A stretch of 64,000 nt of DNA from Paraescarpia echinospica (lineage: Eukaryota > Annelida > Polychaeta > Sabellida > Siboglinidae). A program made the position numbers and the translations under genes. The notes beneath the pieces are model-generated. The model saw only the letters and a list, made by a program, of their open reading frames with translations, had not been told where the DNA came from and searched no databases. Each line of letters opens with the position of its first letter. Position 1 is the first letter of the stretch. Where the stretch lies: the NCBI GenBank assembly GCA_020002185.1, contig CM034533.1:74896976-74960975 (forward strand), read 5' to 3'. Of the stretch, positions 47,501 through 61,620 are shown in pieces.

Positions 47501-50500
47501 ATAATTAATATAGTTTATTTCAACAAACAATCCACATATACACATCATGATTAAAACTGAAATATATCTGTAGGTATAGACAGACACGCATTAAAAATAC
47601 TAAACAGCATATATTAATATGCAAAGGATGAGTGAAAATGGACAAGTTAAATAATAATATAGGCAGTGACGAGTAATAAAAATAATGAAAATAATGTAGA
47701 GTACAAAATTATTTAAATAATAAAAAATATAAATATGACATGGACAGCTCACAAAGTAACAACATGCTGTCACATATCTCATGTCAAGCAAGAATGAACT
47801 CAACAAATAAAAGTGGTTCTACATTGTGTGACATTCTATGGACATCGTTAAAACAATCCACAAGATGGCAGCAATAAAAGATGGCATTAAACTGGAGTGT
47901 AACTTAAAAATATCCAAATGCCATCCAAAGTTGGGAGGCTCCAACATTAATGAAGTGTCTAAAAATGAGGCCAAATGACATGTATGGATGAATTCTGATT
48001 CTAGCTCCATACAGTGGAGTGATGTGATGTGCCTAGGTCTCTCTTCTGCTTCCTCCTTTCGACACCTAGGCATATCACTCAAGTCTATTCCACCTTTTTG
48101 ATGATACTTTTCAACAATCATTCTTCTGCAATTTCACCTACTCTTGCCTGTTCACCCTGCCATAAAAAAGATATCAAGATTGCCTTTTAGGACATGATCG
48201 GCTCCTGAGGAAGCCATTCACATCAATCGCAGCCATTGCTGGCCAGTTTTGGTTTTTTTTAAATAAAAAACCAGTCATTTGAGCCATTGATTTAATACTG
48301 CTCCATCTGGTTTGTTTCACTACCAGTTGTGACAATAATAGTCATTAATGTGGGACTCTAGATTTAGAACTATTAGTTAATGTAGTGGCCAGTTGGCCGC
48401 CTCTAAAATTCCACCAGTCTTATCAGTTGTAATTACCCATGTTGGCCAGTCATCTGCCAGTCTTGAAGATGGGTCTCTGGCTAAGCCCATTTGATTCTAA
48501 GAGGTATATACTGTTTCAACGACATTGGTTATACATTCACTGGTAATGGCTATCAGTGTGCGGTGTTCTCCTCCCACACTGAATGTACAGCACCGTGTTC
48601 TTACCTTCCACACTGAACATACAGCAATGTGTTCTCACCTTCCACACCGAATGTACAGCACCGTGTTCTTACCTTCCACACTGAACGTACAGCATTGTGT
48701 TCTTACCTTCCACACTGAATGTACAGCACCGTGTTCTTACCTTCCACACTGAATGTACAGCAATGTGTTCTCACCTTCCACACTGAACGTACAGCATCGT
48801 GTTCTTACCTTCCACACTGAACGTACAGCATTGTGTTCTTACCTTCCACACTGAATGTACAGCACCGTGTTCTTACCTTCCACACTGAATGTACAGCACC
48901 GTGTTCTTACCTTCCACACTGAACGTACAGCATTGTGTTCTTACCTTCCACACTGAATGTACAGCACCGTGTTCTCACCTTCCACACTGAACGTACAGCA
49001 TCGTGTTCTTACCTTCCACACTGAATGTACAGCACCGTGTTCTTACCTTCCACACTGAACGTACAGCATTGTGTTCTCACCTTCCACACTGAATGTACAG
49101 CATCATGTTCTTACCTTCCACACTGAACTTACAGCAATGTGTTCTTACCTTCCACACTGAATGTACAGCACCATGTTCTCACATTCCACACTGAATGTAC
49201 AGCATTGTGTTCTCACATTCCACATTGAATGTACAGCATTGCGTTCTCACCTTCCACACTGAACGTACAGCAATGCGTTCTCACCTTCCACACTGAATGT
49301 ACAGCACTGTGTTCTCACTTCCCACACTGAATGTACAGCACTGTGTTCTCACTTCCCACACTAAATGTACAGCACCGTTTTCTCACCTTCTACACTGAAT
49401 GTACAGCAATGTGTTCTCATCTTCCACACTGAATGTACAGCAATGTGTCCTCATCTTCCACACGGAATGTACAGCAATGTATTATCATGTTCCACAGTGA
49501 ATGTACAGCATTGTGTTCTCACGTTCCACATTGAATGTACATCAATATATTCTCATGTTCCACACTGAATGTACAGCACTGTGTTCTCACCTTCCACACT
49601 GAATGTACAGCAGAGTTCTCACCTTCCACAATGAATGTACAGCATCTTGTTCTCACCTCCCACACTGAATGTACAGCATCGTGTTCTCACCTCCCACACT
49701 GAATGTACAGCATCGTGTTCTCACCTTCTACACTGAATGTACAGCATCGTGTTCTCACCTCCCACACTGAATGTACAGCACTGTGTTTTCACCTTTCACA
49801 CTGAATGTACAGCAACATGTTCTCACCACCCACAATGAATGTACAGCACCGTCTTCTCACCTTCCACACTGAATGTACAGCAATGAGTTCTCACCTTCCA
49901 CACTGAATGTACAGCAATGAGTTCTCACCTTCCACACTGAATGTACAGCAATGAGTTCTCACCTTCCACACTGAATGTACAACAATGAGTTCTCACCTTC
50001 CACAGTGAATGTACAGCATCGTGTTCTCACCTACCACACTGAATGTACAGCACGTGTTTTCACCTTTCACACTGAATGTACAGCACCGTGTTCTCACCTC
50101 CCACACTGAATGTACAGCAACGGGTTCTCACCTTCCACACTGAATGTACAGCACGTGTTTTCACCTTTCACACTGAATGTACAGCAGTGTTCTCACCTCC
50201 CACACTGAATGTACAGCACTGTGTTCTCACCTCCCACACTGAATGTACAGCACCGTGTTCTCACCTCCCACACTGAATGTACAGCACTGTGTTCTCACCT
50301 CCCACACTGAATGTACAGCACCGGGTTCTCACCTTCCACACTGAATGTATTGCACTGCGTTCTCACCTTCCACACTGAATGTACAGCATTGTGTTCTCAC
50401 CTTCCACACTGAATGTACTGCACCGTGTTCTCACCTCCCACACTGAATGTACAGCACTGTGTTCTCACCTCCCACACTGAATGAACAGCACCGTGTTCTC

Positions 50501-53500
50501 ACCTCCCACACTGAATGTACAGCACTGTGTTCTCACCTCCCACACTGAATGTACAGCACCGGGTTCTCACCTTCCACACTGAATGTACTGCACTGCGTTC
50601 TCACCTTCCACACTGAATGTACTGCACTGCGTTCTCACCTTCCACACTGAATGTACAGCATCGTGTTCTCACCTCCCACACTGAATGTACAACATCGTGT
50701 TCTCACCTTCCACACTGAATGTACTGCAATGTGTTCTCACCTTCCACACTGAATGTACAGCAATGAGTTCTCACCTTCCACACTGAATGTACAGCATTGT
50801 GTTCTCACCTTCCACACTGAATGTACAGCACTGTGTTTTCACCTTTTAAACTGAATGTACAGCACCGTGTTCTCAACTTCCACACTAATATACAGCAATG
50901 TGTTCTCACCTTCCACACTGAATGTACAGCATTGTGTTCTCACCTTCCACACTGAATGTACAGCATCATGTTCTTACCTTCCACACTGAACTTACAGCAA
51001 TGTGTTCTTACCTTCCACACTGAATGTACAGCACCATGTTCTCACATTCCACACTGAATGTACAGCATTGTGTTCTCACATTCCACACTGAATGTACAGC
51101 ATTGCGTTCTCACCTTCCACACTGAACGTACAGCAATGCGTTCTCACCTTCCACACTGAATGTACAGCACTGTGTTCTCACTTCCCACACTGAATGTACA
51201 GCACTGTGTTCTCACTTCCCACACTAAATGTACAGCACCGTTTTCTCACCTTCTACACTGAATGTACAGCAATGTGTTCTCATCTTCCACACTGAATGTA
51301 CAGCAATGTGTCCTCATCTTCCACACTGAATGTACAGCAATGTATTATCATGTTTCACAGTGAATGTACAGCATTGTGTTCTCACGTTCCACATTGAATG
51401 TACATCAATATATTCTCGTTCCACACTGAATGTACAGCACTGTGTTCTCACCTTCCACACTGAATGTACAGCAGAGTTCTCACCTTCCACACTGAATGTA
51501 CAGCATTTTGTTCTCACCTCCCACACTGAATGTACTGCACTGTGTTCTCACCTCCCACACTGAATGTACAGCACTGTGTTCTCACCTCCCACACTGAATG
51601 TACAGCACCGGGTTCTCACCTTCCACACTGAATGTACTGCACTGCGTTCTCACCTTCCACACTGAATGTACTGCACTGCGTTCTCACCTTCCACACTGAA
51701 TGTACAGCATCGTGTTCTCACCTCCCACACTGAATGTACAACATCGTGTTCTCACCTTCCACACTGAATGTACTGCAATGTGTTCTCACCTTCCACACTG
51801 AATGTACAGCAATGAGTTCTCACCTTCCACACTGAATGTACAGCATTGTGTTCTCACCTTCCACACTGAATGTACAGCACTGTGTTTTCACCTTTTAAAC
51901 TGAATGTACAGCACCGTGTTCTCAACTTCCACACTAATATACAGCAATGTGTTCTCACCTTCCACACTGAATGTACAGCATTGTGTTCTCACCTTCCACA
52001 CTGAATGTACAGCATCATGTTCTTACCTTCCACACTGAACTTACAGCAATGTGTTCTTACCTTCCACACTGAATGTACAGCACCATGTTCTCACATTCCA
52101 CACTGAATGTACAGCATTGTGTTCTCACATTCCACACTGAATGTACAGCATTGCGTTCTCACCTTCCACACTGAACGTACAGCAATGCGTTCTCACCTTC
52201 CACACTGAATGTACAGCACTGTGTTCTCACTTCCCACACTGAATGTACAGCACTGTGTTCTCACTTCCCACACTAAATGTACAGCACCGTTTTCTCACCT
52301 TCTACACTGAATGTACAGCAATGTGTTCTCATCTTCCACACTGAATGTACAGCAATGTGTCCTCATCTTCCACACTGAATGTACAGCAATGTATTATCAT
52401 GTTTCACAGTGAATGTACAGCATTGTGTTCTCACGTTCCACATTGAATGTACATCAATATATTCTCGTTCCACACTGAATGTACAGCACTGTGTTCTCAC
52501 CTTCCACACTGAATGTACAGCAGAGTTCTCACCTTCCACACTGAATGTACAGCATTTTGTTCTCACCTCCCACACTGAATGTACAGCATCGTGTTCTCAC
52601 CTCCCACACTGAATGTACAGCATCGTGTTCTCACCTTCTACACTGAATGTACAGCATCGTGTTCTCACCTCCCACACTGAATGTACAGCACTGTGTTTTC
52701 ACCTTTCACACTGAATGTACAGCAACATGTTCTCACCACCCACACTGAATGTACAGCACCGTTTTCTCACCTTCCACACTGAATGTACAGCAATGAGTTC
52801 TCACCTTCCACACTGAATGTACAGCAATGAGTTCTCACCTTCCACACTGAATGTACAGCAATGAGTTCTCACCTTCCACACTGAATGTACAACAATGAGT
52901 TCTCACCTTCCACAGTGAATGTACAGCATCATGTTCTCACCTTCCACACTGAATGTACAGCACGTGTTTTCACCTTTCACACTGAATGTACAGCACCGTG
53001 TTCTCACCTCCCACACTGAATGTACAGCAACGGGTTCTCACCTTCCACACTGAATGTACAGCACGTGTTTTCACCTTTCACACTGAATGTACAGCACAGT
53101 GTTCTCACCTCCCACACTGAATGTACAGCATTGTGTTCTCACCTCCCATACTGAATGTACAGCACCGTGTTCTCACCTCCCACACTGAATGTACAGCACT
53201 GTGTTCTCACCTCCCACACTGAATGTACAGCACCGGGTTCTCACCTTCCACACTGAATGTACTGCACTGCGTTCTCACCTTCCACACTGAATGTACAGCA
53301 TTGTGTTCTCACCTTCCACACTGAATGTACAGCACCGTGTTCTCACCTCCCACACTGAATGTACAGCACTGTGTTCTCACCTCCCACACTGAATGTACAG
53401 CACCGTGTTCTCACCTCCCACACTGAATGTACAGCACTGTGTTCTCACCTCCCACACTGAATGTACAGCACCGGGTTCTCACCTTCCACACTGAATGTAC

Positions 53501-56500
53501 TGCACTGCGTTCTCACCTTCCACACTGAATGTACTGCACTGCGTTCTCACCTTCCACACTGAATGTACAGCATTGTGTTCTCACCTTCCACACTGAATGT
53601 ACAGCACGTGTTTTCACCTTTCACACTGAATGTACAGCACCGTGTTCTCACCTCCCACACTGAATGTACAGCACTGTGTTCTCACCTCCCACACTGAATG
53701 TACAGCACCGGGTTCTCACCTTCCACACTGAATGTACTGCATTGCGTTCTCACCTTCCACACTGAATGTACTGCACTGCGTTCTCACCTTCCACACTGAA
53801 TGTACAGCACCGTGTTCTCACCTTCCTCACTAATATACAGCATTGTGTTCTCACCTTCCACACTGAATGTACAGCGCTGTGTTCTCACCTTCCACACTGA
53901 ATGTACAGCACCTTGTTCTCACCTTCCACACTAATATACAGCAATGTGTCCTCATCTTCCACACTGAATGTACAGCAATGTATTCTCATGTTCCACAGTG
54001 AATGTACAGCACTGTGTTCTCACTTCCCACGCTAAATGTACAGCACCGTTTTCTCACCTTCTACACTGAATGTACAGCAATGTGTTCTCATCTTCCACAC
54101 TGAATGTACAGCAATGTGTCCTCATCTTCCACACTGAATGTACAGCAATGTGTCCTCATCTTCCACACTGAATGTACAGCATTGTGTTCTCACGTTCCAC
54201 ATTGAATGTACATCAATATATTCTCATGTTCCACAGTGAATGTACAGCATTGTGTTCTCACCTTCCACACTGAATGTACATCAATATATTCTCATGTTCC
54301 ACAGTGAATGTACAGCATTGTGTTCTCACGTTCCACATTGAATGTACATCAATATATTCTCATGTTCCACAGTGAATGTACAGCACTGTGTTCTCACCTT
54401 CCACACTGAATGTACAGCAATGAGTTCTCACCATCCATGCTGAATGTACAGCATCGTGTTCTCACCTCCCACACTGAATGTACAGCATCGTGTTCTCACC
54501 TTCCACACTGAATGTACAGCATCGTGTACTCACCTCCCACACTGAATGTACAGAACCATGTTCTCACCTTCCACACTGAATGTACAGCACTGTGTTCTCA
54601 CTTCCCACACTGAATGTACAGCAATGTGTTCTCACATTCCACACTGAATGTATAGCAATGTGTCCTCATCTTCCACACTGAATGTACAGCAATGTATTCT
54701 CATGTTCCACAGTGAATGTACAGCATTGTGTTCTCATGTTATACATTGAATGTACATCAATATATTCTCATTTTCCACACTGAATGTACAGCACTGTGTT
54801 CTCACCTTCCACACTGAATGTACAGCAATGAGTTCTCACCTTCCACACTGAATGTACAGCAATGAGTTCTCACCTTCCACACTGAATGTACATCAATGAG
54901 TTCTCACCTTCCACACTGAATGTACAGCATCGTGTTCTCACCTTCCACACTGAATGTACAGCATCGTGTTCTCACCTCTCACACTTAATGTACAGCATCG
55001 TGTTCTCACCTTCCACACTGAATGTACAGCATCGTGTTCTCACCTTCCACACTGAATGTACAGCATCGTATACTCACCTCCCACACTGAATGTACAGAAC
55101 CATGTTCTCACCTTATACACTGAATGTACAGCACTGTGTTCTCACTTCCCACACTGAATGTACAGCATTGTGTTCTCACCTTCCACATTGAATGTACATC
55201 AATATATTCTCATTTTCCACACTGAATGTACATCACTGTGTTCTCACCTTCCACACTGAATGTACTGCAATGTGTTCTCACCTTCCACACTGAATGTACA
55301 GCAATGAGTTCTCACCTTCCACACTGAATGTACAGCATTGTGTTCTCACCTTCCACACTGAATGTACAGCACTGTGTTTTCACCTTTTAAACTGAATGTA
55401 CAGCACCGTGTTCTCAACTTCCACACTAATATACAGCAATGTGTTCTCACCTTCCACACTGAATGTACAGCATTGTGTTCTCACCTTCCACACTGAATGT
55501 ACAGCACTGTGTTCTCACCTCCCACACTGAATGTACTGCACTGTGTTCTCACCTCCCACACTGAATGTACAGGAATGTGTTCTCACCTCCCACACTGAAT
55601 GTACTGCTCTGTGTTCTCACCTCCCACACTGAATGTACAGCACCATGTTCTCACCTTCCACACTGAAAGTACAGCAATGTGTTCTCACCTTCCACATTGA
55701 ATGTACAGCTCTGTGTTCTCACTTCCCACACTGAATTTACAGCACCGTGTTCTCACTTTCCACACTAATATACTGCAATGTGTTCTCACCTCCCACACTG
55801 AATGTATAGCACCGTGTTCTTACCTTCCACACTGAATGTACAGCACCGTGTTCTCACCTTCCACACTGAATGTACAGCACCGTGTTCTCACCTTCCACAC
55901 TGTATGTACTGCAATGTGTTCTCACCTCCCACACTGAACGTACAACACCATGTTCTCACCTTCCACACTGAATGTACTGCACTGTGTTCTCACCTCCCAC
56001 ACTGAATGTACAGCAATGTGTTCTCACCTCCCACACTGAATGTACATCACCATGTTCTCACCTTCCACACTGAATGTACTGCACTGTGTTCTCACTTCCC
56101 ACACTGAATGTACAGCACCATGTTCTCACCTTCCACACTGAAAGTACAGCAACGTGTTCTCACCTTCCACATTGAATGTACAGCTCTGTGTTCTCACTTC
56201 CCACACTGAATTTACAGCACCGTGTTCTCACTTTCCACACTAATATACTGCAATGTGTTCTCACCTCCCACACTGAATGTATAGCACCGTGTTCTTACCT
56301 TCCACACTGAATGTACAGCACCGTGTTCTCACCTTCCACACTGAATGTACAGCACCGTGTTCTCACCTTCCACACTGTATGTACTGCAATGTGTTCTCAC
56401 CTCCCACACTGAACGTACAACACCATGTTCTCACCTTCCACACTGAATGTACTGCACTGTGTTCTCACCTCCCACACTGAATGTACAGCAATGTGTTCTC

Positions 56501-59500
56501 ACCTCCCACACTGAATGTACAGCACCATGTTCTCACCTTCCACACTGAATGTACTGCACTGTGTTCTCACTTCCCACACTGAATGTACTGCACTGTGTTC
56601 TCACCTCCCACACTGAATGTACAGGAATGTGTTCTCACCTCCCACACTGAATGTACAACACTGTGTTCTCACCTCTCACACTGAATGTACTGCACTGTGT
56701 TCTCACCTCCCACACTGAATGTACAGCAATGTGTTCTCACCTCCCACACTGAATGTACAGCACCATGTTCTCTCCTTCCACACTGAATGTACTGCACTGT
56801 GTTCTCACCTCCCACACTGAATGTACTGCACTGTGTTCTCACCTCCCACACTGAATGTACTGCACTGTGTTCTCACCTCCCACACTGAATGTACAGCACC
56901 ATGTTCTCACCTTCCACACTGAATGTACTGCACTGTGTTCTCACCTCCCACACTGAACGTACAGCAATGTGTTCTCAACTCACACACTGAATGTACTGCT
57001 CTGTGTTCTCACCTCCCACACTGAAAGTACAGCAATGTGTTCTCACCTTCCACACTGAATGTACAGCAATGTATTCTCATGTTCCACAGTGAATGTACAG
57101 CATTGTGTTCTCATGTTATACATTGAATGTACATCAATATATTCTCATTTTCCACACTGAATGTACAGCACTGTGTTCTCACCTTCCACACTGAATGTAC
57201 AGCAATGAGTTCTCACCTTCCACACTGAATGTACAGCAATGAGTTCTCACCTTCCACACTGAATGTACATCAATGAGTTCTCACCTTCCACACTGAATGT
57301 ACAGCATCGTGTTCTCACCTTCCACACTGAATGTACAGCATCGTGTTCTCACCTTCCACACTGAATGTACAGCATCGTGTTCTCACCTCTCACACTTAAT
57401 GTACAGCATCGTGTTCTCACCTTCCACACTGAATGTACAGCATCGTGTTCTCACCTTCCACACTGAATGTACAGCATCGTATACTCACCTCCCACACTGA
57501 ATGTACAGAACCATGTTCTCACCTTATACACTGAATGTACAGCACTGTGTTCTCACTTCCCACACTGAATGTACAGCATTGTGTTCTCACCTTCCACATT
57601 GAATGTACATCAATATATTCTCATTTTCCACACTGAATGTACATCACTGTGTTCTCACCTTCCACACTGAATGTACTGCAATGTGTTCTCACCTTCCACA
57701 CTGAATGTACAGCAATGAGTTCTCACCTTCCACACTGAATGTACAGCATTGTGTTCTCACCTTCCACACTGAATGTACAGCACTGTGTTTTCACCTTTTA
57801 AACTGAATGTACAGCACCGTGTTCTCAACTTCCACACTAATATACAGCAATGTGTTCTCACCTTCCACACTGAATGTACAGCATTGTGTTCTCACCTTCC
57901 ACACTGAATGTACAGCACTGTGTTCTCACCTCCCACACTGAATGTACAGGAATGTGTTCTCACCTCCCACACTGAATGTACTGCTCTGTGTTCTCACCTC
58001 CCACACTGAATGTACAGCACCATGTTCTCACCTTCCACACTGAAAGTACAGCAATGTGTTCTCACCTTCCACATTGAATGTACAGCTCTGTGTTATCACT
58101 TCCCACACTGAATTTACAGCACCGTGTTCTCACTTTCCACACTAATATACTGCAATGTGTTCTCACCTCCCACACTGAATGTATAGCACCGTGTTCTTAC
58201 CTTCCACACTGAATGTACAGCACCGTGTTCTCACCTTCCACACTGAATGTACAGCACCGTGTTCTCACCTTCCACACTGTATGTACTGCAATGTGTTCTC
58301 ACCTCCCACACTGAACGTACAACACCATGTTCTCACCTTCCACACTGAATGTACTGCACTGTGTTCTCACCTCCCACACTGAATGTACAGCAATGTGTTC
58401 TCACCTCCCACACTGAATGTACATCACCATGTTCTCACCTTCCACACTGAATGTACTGCACTGTGTTCTCACTTCCCACACTGAATGTACTGCACTGTGT
58501 TCTCACCTCCCACACTGAATGTACAGGAATGTGTTCTCACCTCCCACACTGAATGTACAACACTGTGTTCTCACCTCTCACACTGAATGTACTGCACTGT
58601 GTTCTCACCTCCCACACTGAATGTACAGCAATGTGTTCTCACCTCCCACACTGAATGTACAGCACCATGTTCTCTCCTTCCACACTGAATGTACTGCACT
58701 GTGTTCTCACCTCCCACACTGAATGTACTGCACTGTGTTCTCACCTCCCACACTGAATGTACTGCACTGTGTTCTCACCTCCCACACTGAATGTACAGCA
58801 CCATGTTCTCACCTTCCACACTGAATGTACTGCACTGTGTTCTCACCTCCCACACTGAACGTACAGCAATGTGTTCTCAACTCACACACTGAATGTACAA
58901 CACTGTGTTCTCACCTCCCACACTGAATGTACTGCACTGTGTTCTCACCTCCCACACTGAATGTACAGCACCATGTTCTCACCTTCCACACTGAATGTAC
59001 TGCACTGTGTTCTCACCTCCCACACTGAACGTACAGCAATGTGTTCTCAACTCACACACTGAATGTACAACACTGTGTTCTCACCTCCCACACTGAATGT
59101 ACTGCACTGTGTTCTCACCTCCCACACTGAATGTACAGCACCATGTTCTCACCTTCCACACTGAATGTACTGCACTGTGTTCTCACCTCCCACACTGAAT
59201 GTACTACACTGTGTTCTCACCTCCCACACTGAATGTACAGGAATGTGTTCTCTCCTCCCACACTGAATGTACAGCAATGTGTTCTCACCTCCCACATTGA
59301 ATGTAGAGCACCGTGTTCTCGCCCTCATACGTACAGGCGGGCACAGCATGGGCATAGATCTTGGGCAGCCCACTGGCCTGGGAGAAGCCGTGGCCCCCAC
59401 AGGCCAAGCGACATGTCTCCAGCGACCACATCATGAGGTCTGTGGTGAACGCCTTCAGCCCACACGAGAGGCTGTGGATCTGGAAGGAAGAGATCAAGCA

Positions 59501-61579
59501 AATGAAGCACAGCTGCTTTAAGACACAAAGTATGATTCTGTTGCTGTGAAATTATGTTATATAGTTTACAGAACTTAATGCAGTCACATGACTTAGTACA
59601 CCGTAAGACTCGTAACATACATGTGTGAGGATTTCCTTGTTACATGAATTATATAGAGAGTGCAAGACTTGGAACTCTCAGAAGCAAGTATCCTGTTCCA
59701 CCAGAGTTTCAGGGCGTCGCATGGATGAATGTAGAGGGGGTGTTCAGGGTGGCGCATGGATGAACGTAGAGGGGGTGTTCAGGGTGGCATATGGATGAAC
59801 GTAGAGGGGGTGTTCAGGGTGGCGCATGGATGAACATAGAGGGGGTGTTCAGGGTGGCACATGGATGAATGTAGAGGGGGTGTTCAGGGTGGCGCATGGA
59901 TGAACGTAGAGGGGGTGTTCAGAGTGGCACATGGATGAACGTAGAGGGGGTGTTCAGGGTGGCACATGGATGAACGTAGAGGGGGTGATGGGACAAGACA
60001 TATCTGTGATGCTGAATGGGAAAGTGTTTAGTTCATACGTCACACCAGCACACCTATATAGCTTATAGACCAGACATACATATATAGCCTATAGACCAGA
60101 CATACCTATATAGCCTAGAGACCATGGCAATGACATACCTATATAGCCTAGAGACCATGGCAATGACATACCTATATAGCCTAGAGACCATGGCAATGAC
60201 ATACCTATATAGCCTAGAGACCATGGCAATGACATACCTATATAGCCTAGAGACCATGGCAATGACATACCTATATAGCCTAGAGACCATGGCAATGACA
60301 TACCTATATAGCCTAGAGACCATGGCAATGACATGCCTAGCAATGACACACCTATATAGGGTAGACACCATGGTAATGACATACCTATATAGCCTAGAGA
60401 CCATGGCAATGACATACCTATATAGCCTAGAGACCATGGCAATGACATACCTATATAGCCTAGAGACCATGGCAATGACATACCTATATAGCCTAGACAC
60501 CATGGCAATGACATACCTATATAGCCTAGAGACCATGGCAATGACACACCTATATAGCCTAGACACCATGGCAATGCCATACCTATATAGCCTAGAGACC
60601 ATGGCAATGACACACCTATATAGCCTAGACACCATGGCAATGACATACCTATATAGCCTAGAGACTGTGGCAATGACACACCTATATAGCCTAGACACCA
60701 TGGCAATGACATACCTATATAGCCTAGAGACCATGACAATGACATACCTATATAGCCTAGAGACGATGGCAATGACATACCTATATAGCCTGGAGACCAT
60801 GGCAATGACATACCTATATAGCCTGGAGACCATGGCAATGACATACCTATATAGCCTAGATACCATGGCAATGACATACCTATATAGCCTAGAGATCATG
60901 GCAATTCCATACCTACACAGCCTAGAGACCATAGCAATGACATACCTATATAGCCTAGAGACCATGACAATGACATACCTATATAGCCTAGATACCATGG
61001 CAATGACATACCTATATAGCCTAGATACCATGGCAATGATATACCTATATAGCCTAGATACCATGGCAATGACATACCTATATAGCCTAGATACCATGGC
61101 AATGACATACCTATATAGCCTAGATACCATGGCAATGATATACCTATATAACCTAGATACCATGGCAATGACATACCTATATAGCCTAGAGACCATGGCA
61201 ATGATATACCTATATAGCCTAGAGACCATGGCAATGACATACCTATATAACCTAGAGACCATGGCAATGACATACCTATATAGCCTAGAGACCATGGCAA
61301 TGACATACCTATATAGCCTAGAGACCATGGCAATGACATACCTATATAGCCTGGAGACCATGGCAATGACATACCTATATAGCCTAGAGACCATGGCAAT
61401 GACATACCTATATAGCCTAGAGACCATGGCAATGACATACCTATATAGCCTAGAGAACATGGCAATGACAGAAAAAACAAGAGAAAGTACAAATTTGTGG
61501 AAAATGACAGAAAAAAGAAACATCAACAATTCAGGATCATTATAAAGGCCATCCTCCTCCAGATAACAGTGAGAAACAG

Positions 61580-61620
<41 letters not shown>

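Noticed and set aside
48562..59288. CRISPR-like array
   Set aside because: Units are contiguous with no unique spacers, and the DNA is clearly eukaryotic. The same holds for all other arrays here.
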